DNA of 64,000 nt. Origin: an uncultured Ruegeria sp. (lineage in GTDB: Bacteria; Pseudomonadota; Alphaproteobacteria; Rhodobacterales; Rhodobacteraceae). A model generated the notes under the pieces. That model was not told the origin of the DNA and did not search any database. It saw only the letters and a program-made list of their open reading frames with translations. A program made the position numbers and the translations under genes. Below are positions 55,814 to 63,997 of the stretch, in pieces. Position 1 is the first letter of the stretch; the number at the start of each line of letters is the position of its first letter. The stretch lies in NCBI RefSeq assembly GCF_947497005.1, contig NZ_CANMFF010000002.1:310001-374000 (forward strand), in the 5' to 3' direction.

Positions 55814-55888
55814 TGGCTCCGGCGGTAGGGATCGAACCTACGACCAATTGATTAACAGTCAACTGCTCTACCGCTGAGCTACGCCGGA
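55814..55888 (-). tRNA. tRNA-Asn(GUU), copy 1
   Basis: On the minus strand the gene folds into a normal cloverleaf: acceptor TCCGGCG pairs with CGCCGGA, the anticodon stem GTTGA/TCAAT holds the loop CTGTTAA with anticodon GTT, the T-arm contains GTTCGATCC, and CCA is encoded. The upstream DNA (55889-55934) contains TATACG (-10-like) with CTGGAC 18 bases before. This copy is identical to the one at 56017-56091. Confidence 0.96.
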
Positions 55889-55952
55889 ACGGTTCGCGCC
55901 GTATAGCAATCGGGTTTCCCGGCGTCCAGAGGGTGCACGTGTTTTTTAGGCG

Positions 55953-55975
55953 AAAAATTTCGTCAGTTTTCGAAA
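55953..55975 (-). terminator. Weak hairpin terminator between the tRNA-Asn copies
   Basis: On the minus strand TTTCG and CGAAA (55971-55975 and 55958-55962) form a small stem with an eight-base loop, followed by five T residues (A-run 55953-55957). It lies downstream of tRNA copy 2 and upstream of the promoter of copy 1. Confidence 0.4.
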
Positions 55976-56016
55976 GAATCCCTGACTGCCAAAAAGAACG
56001 CTTGGATTGGGGGAAT

Positions 56017-56091
56017 TGGCTCCGGCGGTAGGGATCGAACCTACGACCAATTGATTAACAGTCAACTGCTCTACCGCTGAGCTACGCCGGA
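56017..56091 (-). tRNA. tRNA-Asn(GUU), copy 2
   Basis: The sequence is identical to copy 1 over the whole tRNA, with anticodon GTT and encoded CCA. It has its own copy of the upstream region (56092-56137) with the same promoter-like TATACG and CTGGAC. The two copies lie 203 bp apart from start to start. Confidence 0.96.
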
Positions 56092-56170
56092 ACGGTTCGC
56101 GCCGTATAGCAATCGGGTTTCCCGGCGTCCAGAGGGTAAGCGCGCCAACTGTGAAATTTTTTTTGGCAAT

Positions 56171-57085
56171 CTACTGAAGCCTGCGAAATACAGATGACGC
56201 TGATAATCCTCCGATAGGTGTCACCTGTTTTTTTCCGGTTAGATCAACGAGGTGGGCAAAAACGTTTCGTTCGGCCGCTGGCAGCAAAGCAGCCGGTGTT
56301 TCGGTATAGATGCGCTCGGCCAGTTGTCGCGCCGTCCAATCTGTATCTTTCAGGGCAGTCAGAATCTGATTTTCGCGGCTTTGCCGGTGTTGGATCAACC
56401 AGTCCAGTCGCTTGGCAGGGGTCGTGATCGGCGCACCATGGCCTGCGTGGAAAACAGACCATTCACGTGAACGCAGACGGTGACAGGCCGCCATGAAGTC
56501 GGTCAGGTCCCCATCGGGGGGTGAAACAAGCGAACTGGCCCATCCCATGACATGGTCTGCCGTGAAACAGGTATCCTGCCACGCCAGAGCGATGTGGTTG
56601 CCAAGATGACCCGGGGTGTGAATGACCTCAAGTTGCCATCCATCGCCAGAAATGAACTCACCGTCCGCCACTTCGACATCGGGGCGAAACGCGGTGTCGA
56701 TTCCTTCGCCACCCCCCGCCAATCCTTGTGATGCCAGCTCGGACATGACGAAGCTGCGCCCGGCCTTGGGTCCGCCATACGCAAAAATTTTGGCCCCAGT
56801 GCGGGCCGCCAATGGTGCCGCCAAAGGCGAGTGATCCAGGTGAGTATGTGTGACGATGATATGGCTGATCCGTTGACCGGGTTCCAGCGATTCCAGGATT
56901 GCGTTCAGATGCGCCTCGCTTGCGGGGCCGGGGTCAATAACCGCAATATCGCGATCACCCAGCAGATAGGTGTTGGTGCCGCGATAGGTCATGGCGGACG
57001 GGTTGGGGGCCAGAACACGCCGCAAACCCGGTTGCAAAAACTCCGCTATACCAGCGAGCGGATTGAAATCGTCTGGTGCCTGCAT
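56171..57085 (-). CDS. MBL-fold metallo-hydrolase
   Basis: The 304-residue protein belongs to the metallo-beta-lactamase superfamily, subgroup of beta-lactamase-like protein 2/hydroxyacylglutathione-hydrolase type. It has the zinc motif HTHLDH (80-85), the GTNTYLLG strand before it, IHTPGHLGNH and HAGHGAPI. A C-terminal winged-helix-like segment with RRLQ ends it. ATG 57085 (MQAPDDF) is preferred to an open frame 18 codons longer. It lies divergent from the histidine kinase with 44 bp between. The substrate is unknown. Confidence 0.9.
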   Translation of the reverse strand: MQAPDDFNPLAGIAEFLQPGLRRVLAPNPSAMTYRGTNTYLLGDRDIAVIDPGPASEAHLNAILESLEPGQRISHIIVTHTHLDHSPLAAPLAARTGAKIFAYGGPKAGRSFVMSELASQGLAGGGEGIDTAFRPDVEVADGEFISGDGWQLEVIHTPGHLGNHIALAWQDTCFTADHVMGWASSLVSPPDGDLTDFMAACHRLRSREWSVFHAGHGAPITTPAKRLDWLIQHRQSRENQILTALKDTDWTARQLAERIYTETPAALLPAAERNVFAHLVDLTGKKQVTPIGGLSASSVFRRLQ

Positions 57086-57129
57086 TCTGTGCTCTTCCTC
57101 TTGTCGGGGCGGCCCGCTAGGTTTAGCGC

Positions 57130-58449
57130 ATGTCTTCACATTGGCTCAAACCCTATATGCCTCGCAGTCTTTACGCCCGGGCGGCCCTGATCCTGGTTCT
57201 GCCTGTGGTCGTGCTGCTGTTGGTCGTGGGAATCGCTTTCCTTCAAAAGCACTTGGAGGATGTCACCGACCAGATGACCCGGGCAGCTTCGCGGGAAGTG
57301 ACTTTGATCACTACGATAATGGAAGGGGCCAAAACACAACAACAGGCGTTGGCGATGGTTCGCCCCGATTTGCTGGCGCTTGAGATGAAGGCCAGGTTTC
57401 TGGACCCGACCGAGGATCCAACGATTGGCCGGTTACGGTGGTATGATTTCATCGCACCACAGGTCGAATCCGAGCTTCGCTCACGATTTCCCGATCTGGC
57501 GGCGGTGGCGTTACCCAGCAGCCACGAGGCGAGGCTTTACTTGAATACACATCTGGGCGTGTTGGAACTGACGTTTGACCGGCGCAGATTGTCCCCGGTC
57601 GCGCCGCACCAGTTGATTGTGACGATGTTGTTCTTTGCGATCATCATGACAACGATCTCCTTCCTGTACATGCGCAATCAATTACGACCGATTACACGGC
57701 TTGCCGATGCGGCGCAGGCTTTCGGGCGGGGTCGAATCGAACCGTATTCACCAAGTGGTGCCATCGAAGTGCGCGCAGCGGGTAACGCGTTTCTGGATAT
57801 GCGATCCCGTATCGAACGTCAGATGGAACAACGGACATTGATGCTGTCCGGCGTCAGCCATGATCTGCGTACCCCATTGACGCGACTGAAGCTTGGTCTT
57901 TCGATGCTGCCAGAAGACGAGGCCGCACCGCTGCAGCAGGATGTGACTGAAATGCAGTCCCTGTTGGATGCGTTTCTGGATTTTACCCGTGGGGCTGCCG
58001 AGGGACCTGCGGAAGAGGTCCGGCCGGATAAATTTCTCCGCCAGATCGTGGATGACGCAAAACGGGCCGGTCATCAGGCAGAACTGATTGAGGTCGAAGG
58101 GCAAGGGACGGCGATGCTGCGCCCCATGGCCGTACGTCGGGCGGTCGAAAACCTGATAGGGAATGCCGTGCGTTATGGCAGCCGCGCCGAGCTCAGCCTG
58201 TTCCTGAACGCGAAATCAATGCGCATCCGCGTCGAAGATGATGGCCCCGGCATTCCGGCAGACCAGCGAACGGAAGCGGTCAAGCCTTTCACGCGTCTTG
58301 ACCCGGCACGCAATCAGAATCTGGGCAGCGGCGTGGGCTTGGGTCTTGCGATTGTGGCGGATATTGCGCGCGCGCATGGCGGTACTTTGCGTTTGGCGAA
58401 AAGCGAGCGTTTGGGCGGGCTGTGCGCCGATATTATCATCGGGCGATAG
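57130..58449 (+). CDS. EnvZ-like sensor histidine kinase
   Basis: The 439-residue protein has an N-terminal membrane helix (about 17-40), a periplasmic domain of about 120 residues, a second helix near 160-180, a HAMP domain, the phosphoacceptor motif SGVSHDLRTPLTRLKLG and an ATPase domain with DDGPGIP and GSGVGLGLAIVADI, which fits the EnvZ class. No response regulator gene is adjacent on either strand, so its partner must lie elsewhere in the genome. The next gene, 95 bp downstream, is not recognisable. Confidence 0.9.
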   Translation: MSSHWLKPYMPRSLYARAALILVLPVVVLLLVVGIAFLQKHLEDVTDQMTRAASREVTLITTIMEGAKTQQQALAMVRPDLLALEMKARFLDPTEDPTIGRLRWYDFIAPQVESELRSRFPDLAAVALPSSHEARLYLNTHLGVLELTFDRRRLSPVAPHQLIVTMLFFAIIMTTISFLYMRNQLRPITRLADAAQAFGRGRIEPYSPSGAIEVRAAGNAFLDMRSRIERQMEQRTLMLSGVSHDLRTPLTRLKLGLSMLPEDEAAPLQQDVTEMQSLLDAFLDFTRGAAEGPAEEVRPDKFLRQIVDDAKRAGHQAELIEVEGQGTAMLRPMAVRRAVENLIGNAVRYGSRAELSLFLNAKSMRIRVEDDGPGIPADQRTEAVKPFTRLDPARNQNLGSGVGLGLAIVADIARAHGGTLRLAKSERLGGLCADIIIGR

Positions 58450-58544
58450 ATGCCTGATATGCCTGTTTCTTGAATGCAATTTTGTTAATTTGTTTAGCCA
58501 TGGCATCCTGTCCCCATATTTTTTTGCTTTTGGGGGGCTAAGAG

Positions 58545-59102
58545 ATGGTTGTCGCAGGATTTGTGAAATTAGCTGAAAAAGGGTTCGTTGGCTGTGCGAC
58601 TCTGGCGGCTTTGCTGCCGCTTTGGCAGTGGTATGACGAAACTGACGAAAGACGGGTTGAACGCCTTACCGGATTCATCGGTGCAGGCGATACATGTCTA
58701 AAGTGGTTGCGGTCTGATCTGGTCGAATCGCTGGCGTCCGAGCTGTGGTTCGCTTCGATGCGTGAAGTGGTTGACGGCGACGAAGATCTGGCACCTTTGC
58801 CAGTTCAGGTGCGTGCCAATATGGCTATTTTTTGCGCGGAAATGTTGGATTATTTGCAGAATGATTTTGGCAGGTTCGACGAACCTTATGCCTATGATTA
58901 TTACATGATGATCATGGACGCTGCATACTGGACCGATCCTGCGGATTTCGAAACGTATTTGCAGACGGTGCATCGAACTCCAGCACTTTCAGGCAGTCAT
59001 GAGAATTACAGCTTTGGCGGGCGCGACGGGTATTACTATGAATGGCAAGTCACTCAGGAGGATCTCGATGAGTATTTTGGAGAGGGAGATTCGAGCGAAT
59101 GA
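58545..59102 (+). CDS. Hypothetical acidic protein
   Basis: I do not recognise this 185-residue protein. The first 25 residues include a weak hydrophobic stretch (FVGCATLAALLPLW) that could be a partial signal or a buried helix. The rest is strongly acidic and rich in aromatic residues (for example EPYAYDYYMMIMDAAYWTDPADFETYL) and ends in GEGDSSE. Codon use looks native. It follows the EnvZ-like kinase on the same strand. A TGCATG-TT-CATGCA inverted repeat (59106-59119) sits just after its stop. Confidence 0.6.
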   Translation: MVVAGFVKLAEKGFVGCATLAALLPLWQWYDETDERRVERLTGFIGAGDTCLKWLRSDLVESLASELWFASMREVVDGDEDLAPLPVQVRANMAIFCAEMLDYLQNDFGRFDEPYAYDYYMMIMDAAYWTDPADFETYLQTVHRTPALSGSHENYSFGGRDGYYYEWQVTQEDLDEYFGEGDSSE

Positions 59103-59154
59103 ATCTGCATGTTCATGCAAATAGGAAATAAACTGACAAAGTGTTTCGGCGAAA

Positions 59155-59231
59155 TGGTAGGCCCGGAGGGACTCGAACCCCCAACCAAAGCGTTATGAGC
59201 GCTCTGCTCTAACCAATTGAGCTACAGGCCC
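59155..59231 (-). tRNA. tRNA with CAU anticodon, probably tRNA-Ile2
   Basis: The minus strand gives a complete cloverleaf of 77 bases with encoded CCA and anticodon loop CTCATAA on a GAGCG/CGCTT stem. CAU anticodons belong to initiator Met, elongator Met or Ile2 (lysidine-modified). The acceptor stem GGGCCTG has C4-G69 and C5-G68 pairs, which are the TilS determinants of tRNA-Ile2, so Ile2 is favoured. The first pair of the acceptor is G1-U72. An automatic call would probably read Met. purM starts 107 bp away on the other strand. Confidence 0.8.
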
Positions 59232-59337
59232 GCCTTGGCGCTTGCGTATCACGGTGAACAGCCGCGTCAAGCCTGACCGTTGCAACAAACGCCACAATCG
59301 ACTAACCCGCCCGCAAAGCTTTCTTGAGGGACCGACC

Positions 59338-60384
59338 ATGACAGCGGGTAAGAACGGAATAACCTATGCCGATGCAGGCGTGGATATTGACGCAGGTAAT
59401 GCTCTGGTGGATCGGATTAAACCCGCCGCCAAGCGGACGAACCGCTCTGGCGTGATGAGTGGTCTGGGTGGGTTCGGCGCTCTGTTCGATCTGAAGGCCG
59501 CCGGGTATCAGGACCCGATCCTGGTGGGTGCAACTGATGGTGTGGGCACCAAGCTGCGGATCGCGATCGATACTGGTGTCGTGGACGGGGTTGGCATCGA
59601 TCTGGTGGCCATGTGCGTCAATGACCTGGTCTGCCAGGGGGCCGAGCCGCTGTTCTTCCTCGACTATTTCGCGACTGGCAAGCTGGATACCGATACGGCA
59701 GCACGGATCATCGAAGGAATTGCAGAAGGTTGCGTGCAATCCGGCTGCGCTTTGATCGGTGGTGAAACCGCAGAGATGCCGGGCATGTATCCCGATGGCG
59801 ATTTTGATCTGGCCGGGTTCTCAGTTGGCGCAATGGAACGCGGTGCGGATCTGCCTGCAGGCGTTGGATCTGGTGACGTGCTGTTGGGTCTGGCCTCGAA
59901 CGGGGTGCATTCCAACGGATATTCGCTGGTGCGTAAGCTGGTCGAATTGTCCGGATTGGGTTGGGATGCGCCATCGCCCTTTGGTGAAGGCACTCTGGGC
60001 GAGGCACTGCTGACCCCCACGCGCCTCTACGTCAAACCGGCACTGGCCGCGATCCGCGCCGGCGGTGTTCACGCGCTGGCCCATATCACGGGTGGTGGTC
60101 TGACCGAAAACCTGCCGCGCGTGCTGCCTGAAGGGCTGGGGGCCGAGATTTATCTGGACAGTTGGCAAGTGTCGCCTGTCTTTAGCTGGATGGCGCAAAC
60201 CGGCGGCGTCGTGGAGGCGGAGATGCTCAAAACCTTCAATTGCGGCGTCGGGCTGATCGTTGTGTGCGCCGCAGACAAGGCAGATGAGCTGTCGACACTG
60301 TTGGCTGACGCCGGTGAAACCGTTGCGCGGATTGGTACCGTGACCGAGGCAACCGGCGTTGCCTATTCGGGCAAACTGCTGTGA
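59338..60384 (+). CDS. purM: Phosphoribosylformylglycinamidine cyclo-ligase
   Basis: PurM makes aminoimidazole ribonucleotide from FGAM and ATP, the fifth step of purine synthesis. The 348-residue enzyme starts at ATG 59338 with [21 protein letters not shown] and contains [35 protein letters not shown] and [14 protein letters not shown]. The next gene, purN, overlaps it by four bases. Together they encode two de novo purine steps that act on either side of PurL. Confidence 0.96.
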   Translation: MTAGKNGITYADAGVDIDAGNALVDRIKPAAKRTNRSGVMSGLGGFGALFDLKAAGYQDPILVGATDGVGTKLRIAIDTGVVDGVGIDLVAMCVNDLVCQGAEPLFFLDYFATGKLDTDTAARIIEGIAEGCVQSGCALIGGETAEMPGMYPDGDFDLAGFSVGAMERGADLPAGVGSGDVLLGLASNGVHSNGYSLVRKLVELSGLGWDAPSPFGEGTLGEALLTPTRLYVKPALAAIRAGGVHALAHITGGGLTENLPRVLPEGLGAEIYLDSWQVSPVFSWMAQTGGVVEAEMLKTFNCGVGLIVVCAADKADELSTLLADAGETVARIGTVTEATGVAYSGKLL

Positions 60385-60977
60385 GCCACAAGCGCGTCGC
60401 GATCCTGATTTCCGGGGGCGGGTCGAACATGGTGTCTCTGGTCGACAGCATGACCGGTGATCATCCGGCGCGGCCTTGTTTGGTACTCTCCAACGACGCG
60501 CAGGCGGTTGGGCTGAAAAAAGCTGCGGACCGTGGCATTCCGACCGCAGTTGTCGATCACCGACCTTTCAAAGGCGACCGCGCCGCGTTCGAGGCAGAGT
60601 TGCTGAAGCCGTTGGAGGACACGCGACCGGACATTGTCTGTCTGGCCGGCTTTATGCGGGTTTTGACGGGGGATTTCGTGTCGCGATTTCAGGGCAGGAT
60701 GCTAAACATTCACCCCTCATTACTGCCTAAATACAAAGGGTTAAACACCCATTCTCGGGCTATTGAGGCCGGGGATGCCGAACATGGTTGCTCGGTCCAC
60801 GAAGTGACAGCAGCGCTGGATGATGGGCCGATTCTGGGGCAGGCGGGTGTGCCCATAGAGGCGGGAGATACCGCTGAAACGCTGGCTGCGCGGGTGCTGG
60901 TGTGGGAGCATAAACTTTACCCCGAAGTGCTGCGGCGCTTCGCAGAAGGTGACAGGTCGCCCGTCTTGTTGCCCTGA
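60381..60977 (+). CDS. purN: Phosphoribosylglycinamide formyltransferase
   Basis: PurN transfers a formyl group from 10-formyltetrahydrofolate to glycinamide ribonucleotide. The 198-residue protein starts with GTG at 60381 inside the purM stop, and has [13 protein letters not shown], the catalytic motif [16 protein letters not shown], and [15 protein letters not shown] with the conserved aspartate. ATGA-type overlap with purM shows co-translation. The rnd gene follows after 113 bp. Confidence 0.95.
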   Translation: MSHKRVAILISGGGSNMVSLVDSMTGDHPARPCLVLSNDAQAVGLKKAADRGIPTAVVDHRPFKGDRAAFEAELLKPLEDTRPDIVCLAGFMRVLTGDFVSRFQGRMLNIHPSLLPKYKGLNTHSRAIEAGDAEHGCSVHEVTAALDDGPILGQAGVPIEAGDTAETLAARVLVWEHKLYPEVLRRFAEGDRSPVLLP

Positions 60978-61090
60978 ACCCGCTCTGGGTGATTTACACT
61001 CGCACGATAATCGGCCTATGGTCGTCGATAACGCTCGGGACGAGGAAAAAACGGGCAGTCACAAAAACAAGAGCGATACTAGTACGGCGC

Positions 61091-62248
61091 ATGAAAACCC
61101 TGACGACGACGCAAGAGCTGGCCGAATACTGCAAGGCCGCTGCAGGCTATCCCTACATCACAGTCGACACCGAATTCCTGCGCGAGCGGACGTATTATTC
61201 GAAGCTGTGCCTTATTCAACTAGCAATCCCGTCTGAGGATGAAGACAGCGCGGTTCTGGTTGATCCGTTGGCTGAGGAACTGTCGCTTGAACCGCTTTAC
61301 GATCTGTTCCGGAACGAAGACGTAGTCAAGGTGTTCCACGCCGCTCGTCAGGACCTTGAGATCTTCTGGGTTGAGGCTGGTGTATTTCCCAACCCTTTGT
61401 TCGACACGCAGGTCGCAGCGATGGTCTGTGGGTTTGGAGAACAGGTGGGCTACGAAACTCTGGTTCGGAAAATCTGCAAACAGGGCGTTGATAAGACCTC
61501 TCGGTTTACCGATTGGTCTCGACGACCGCTAACCGATGCGCAAAAAAATTATGCGCTGGCGGATGTGACGCATCTGCGCAGGATTTATGAATATCTGGCA
61601 GCAGAGCTTGAAAAGACCATGCGCAGCCATTGGGTCGCCGAAGAACTTCGAACGCTGACGCTGCCCGCCACATATGACGTCCGTCCTGAAGAGGCTTGGA
61701 AACGTGTCAAGACACGCACGAACTCGGCTAAGTTCCTGGCTGTTGTGCGCGAGTTGGCGCAGTTCCGTGAAACCTACGCACAAGGAAACAACGTGCCCCG
61801 GAACCGCGTGTTCAAGGATGATGCGTTGATCGAACTGGCGTCTACCAAACCCAAAACACCTTCTGATCTGGGTGGGTCGCGTCTGCTGCTGCGCGAAGCA
61901 CGTAAAGGGGCGATTGCCGAGGGTATTCTGGCGGCAGTCAAACGTGGCGTGAGTTGCCCGGCGGACAAATTGCCGGATGTCGATAATTCGCGGGACAAGC
62001 TTAAGGTCAATCCGGCCCTGGCAGATTTGCTGCGGGTTTTGCTTAAGTCCAAGACCGAAAGTTCGGGCGTGGCGGCGAAATTGATCGCCACAAGCTCGGA
62101 ACTGGATCAGATTGCAGCCGGTGAGAGAGAACTGCCCGCTATGTCCGGGTGGCGGTTTGAAGTCTTTGGCGAAGACGCGCTGAAGCTGTGCGAAGGTAAG
62201 ATCGCCTTGGCGGCTAAAGGGCAGGCGGTCAAGGTCGTCGCACTGTAG
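61091..62248 (+). CDS. rnd: Ribonuclease D
   Basis: RNase D trims tRNA 3' ends. The 385-residue protein has a DEDDy exonuclease domain with VDTEFLRERTYYSK, FHAARQDLEIF, FDTQVAAMVCGFGEQVGYE and YALADVTHL, followed by two HRDC-like helical regions. ATG 61091 (MKTLTTTQELAEYCK) is chosen over an open frame 34 codons longer because it begins at the conserved helix. It converges with the lipoprotein gene; a GCGGCGC/GCGCCGC hairpin (62248-62267) spans both ends. Confidence 0.94.
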   Translation: MKTLTTTQELAEYCKAAAGYPYITVDTEFLRERTYYSKLCLIQLAIPSEDEDSAVLVDPLAEELSLEPLYDLFRNEDVVKVFHAARQDLEIFWVEAGVFPNPLFDTQVAAMVCGFGEQVGYETLVRKICKQGVDKTSRFTDWSRRPLTDAQKNYALADVTHLRRIYEYLAAELEKTMRSHWVAEELRTLTLPATYDVRPEEAWKRVKTRTNSAKFLAVVRELAQFRETYAQGNNVPRNRVFKDDALIELASTKPKTPSDLGGSRLLLREARKGAIAEGILAAVKRGVSCPADKLPDVDNSRDKLKVNPALADLLRVLLKSKTESSGVAAKLIATSSELDQIAAGERELPAMSGWRFEVFGEDALKLCEGKIALAAKGQAVKVVAL

Positions 62249-62267
62249 CGGCGCTTACCGGCGCCGC
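62248..62267. terminator. GC hairpin across the rnd and lipoprotein stops
   Basis: GCGGCGC (62248-62254) pairs perfectly with GCGCCGC (62261-62267) around a six-base loop. The last base of the rnd TAG and the lipoprotein TAA fall in the hairpin. There is no T-run, so it may stabilise both convergent mRNAs more than terminate them. Confidence 0.45.
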
Positions 62268-62785
62268 GATTCCAGTGCATTCTGCTGTCCGACCACACGG
62301 ACTAGGCGAATACCTTCCAGTTCCTGAGACGATATATTGACAGCGTCCGATACCATCCGTGTGCGTTCCGACCCTTGCGGTGTTTCAGAACTGGGGTAGG
62401 TAACGCGGAATACAAATTCCAAAATTCCGTTTTTCTGGTTTTCATCTGATTCAACCGAAACCAGACGCGCGTTATAAGCCCCCTGACGGACAGCTGTGCC
62501 AGCCGCATAAATGATCGCGCCAGTTGGTGTGGAGTCGATACGCAATTCGTCAATCTGACCAATTGGAATGCTGGTGTCTTCGACATCCCGACGGGAAAAC
62601 AGGCCCCGGCCGTCGCCTTGCTTGGGAACCAGTGCGTCTGCGGCATTTGGATCGGACGTTGTCTCGGCTGAGACAGATCTGCTGGAGCCGAACCAGTTTG
62701 ACGGATTCACCCGAGAGTCACGCCAGCTGCTGCAGGCAGTCAGGGTCAGCGTGGCGATGATAAGAACGGACAAGGATTTTTGCAT
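62255..62785 (-). CDS. Hypothetical lipoprotein
   Basis: This 176-residue protein has a lipoprotein signal peptide ending in the lipobox LTAC (Cys at about 18), so it is membrane-anchored in the periplasm. The mature part is polar, with a region of TSDPNAADALVPKQGDGRGLF followed by a beta-rich segment, IDELRIDSTPTGAIIYAAGTAVRQGAYNARLV. I cannot name a family. ATG 62785 is preferred to a start six codons earlier. It converges with rnd and is divergent from sufE with 139 bp between. Confidence 0.72.
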   Translation of the reverse strand: MQKSLSVLIIATLTLTACSSWRDSRVNPSNWFGSSRSVSAETTSDPNAADALVPKQGDGRGLFSRRDVEDTSIPIGQIDELRIDSTPTGAIIYAAGTAVRQGAYNARLVSVESDENQKNGILEFVFRVTYPSSETPQGSERTRMVSDAVNISSQELEGIRLVRVVGQQNALESRRR

Positions 62786-62924
62786 AGGCCCACAGACTTT
62801 CACACGAGTTCAGGCAATGGGTTAGCGTAATTTCCTCGCGTTGAAAAGCCACAGCGGGGGCTGGACAGTGGGTGGTCGTCGGCTTAGGTCACAATTGTGA
62901 TTGCAACGGAAGGATCACCGCATC

Positions 62925-63335
62925 ATGGCCACGCCTGCCTTTGAAGATATTGTCGAGGACTTCGAGTTTCTCGAGGATTGGGAAGACCGGTATCGTCATG
63001 TTATCGAGCAGGGCAAGGCGATGGAGCCTCTGGACGATGCGTTTAAGGTTCCGGCGACCAAGGTGCATGGCTGCGCCAGCCAGGTGTGGTTGCATCCGAT
63101 GATTGAAGCAGGCGCCTTCAAATTTGACGGTGACAGCGATGCTCTGATCGTGCGCGGACTGATCGCAGTTCTTCGGTCTTTGTATAACGGGTTGCCGGTG
63201 AGCGAAGTTCCCAAAGTCGATGCCGGGGCTGAACTGGCCCGCCTTGGTCTGAACGATCACCTGTCTGCACAGCGTTCAAACGGTTTGAGGTCCATGATTG
63301 AACGTATCCGACTTGTTGCACAGGAAAACGCCTGA
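62925..63335 (+). CDS. sufE: SufE-family sulfur acceptor protein
   Basis: SufE accepts persulfide sulfur from a cysteine desulfurase for iron-sulfur cluster assembly. The 136-residue protein has the active-site cysteine at Cys50 in KVHGCASQVW and the C-terminal segment LGLNDHLSAQRSNGLRSMIERIR, both signatures of the family. ATG 62925 after GGAAGG is preferred to an open frame eight codons longer. The suf operon is not in this window. It converges with the DUF1638 gene, two bases apart. Confidence 0.94.
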   Translation: MATPAFEDIVEDFEFLEDWEDRYRHVIEQGKAMEPLDDAFKVPATKVHGCASQVWLHPMIEAGAFKFDGDSDALIVRGLIAVLRSLYNGLPVSEVPKVDAGAELARLGLNDHLSAQRSNGLRSMIERIRLVAQENA

Positions 63336-63337
63336 CC

Positions 63338-63997
63338 TCAGGTTGGGCGGCTTGCCCAGTCTGACATAGTGGTCTCCAGATCACCATATCCGGTGAACCG
63401 ACGTTCGAATTCCAATCCCATACGGTCTGCACACGCGCGCGCGCGTTCGGTCAGTTCCGGGCTGTCGATCTGAGCCTGATAGATCAGCTTGGTGTAGTTT
63501 CCGAAATACATGTCGCGAAGTTCTGGGTGGCGGTCCAATCCGAGTGGCTTCCAGACGAAAGCGTCGAATTGCCGGGCCAGAAAATCGGTCAGATAGAAGG
63601 CAGTTGTTTCGTCTTCTCCACGGTCCTGAAAGGCCTGGTTTCCTTCGAAGAATGAATAACAGTGGGGGCCTTTCACCATCTCGACCCCAAGCTTCTCGCA
63701 GGCGGCCTGCAGCAGACCTCCGGTCCCGCAATCGGCGTAAACAACGTAGATCTTGTCGAACTTGCTCTGGTGCTTGGCTACAGCGTCTTCCACGGCCTGA
63801 GTGATCCGTTCCGGGTGGACATGCAGGATCGCGGGCAAGCAGGTGAGCGCCATGTGATCCCAGCCATTGCGCGTTTTAAGGTCCAGAATTTCCCGCGCCA
63901 ACGCTCCACAAGCGATCAGCAGGATGCTGCCATTATCCACACCGCTGTAGCCTTTAGTCGTCAGGCTTACATCGTCTGGCAGGGTTTCGTCTGACAT
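63338..63997 (-). CDS. DUF1638 family protein
   Basis: The 219-residue protein fits DUF1638, with LIACGALAREIL, LTCLPAILHVHPERI and the DCGTGG stretch followed by GPHCYSFFEG. In other alphaproteobacteria such genes often lie by corrinoid-dependent methyltransferases, which would hint at one-carbon or methylamine metabolism, but none is visible here because the gene ends at the window edge. Its start ATG is only three bases from the right boundary, so its upstream context is not seen. Confidence 0.88.
   Translation of the reverse strand: MSDETLPDDVSLTTKGYSGVDNGSILLIACGALAREILDLKTRNGWDHMALTCLPAILHVHPERITQAVEDAVAKHQSKFDKIYVVYADCGTGGLLQAACEKLGVEMVKGPHCYSFFEGNQAFQDRGEDETTAFYLTDFLARQFDAFVWKPLGLDRHPELRDMYFGNYTKLIYQAQIDSPELTERARACADRMGLEFERRFTGYGDLETTMSDWASRPT

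Larger units (their letters stand above)
55814..56137. repeat. Direct 121-bp repeat containing each tRNA-Asn gene and its promoter
   Basis: Positions 55814-55934 and 56017-56137 are identical over 121 bp. The repeat covers the tRNA and 46 bp of upstream DNA, and stops at both ends exactly where the unrelated sequence begins. The 82 bp between are not duplicated. Confidence 0.93.
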
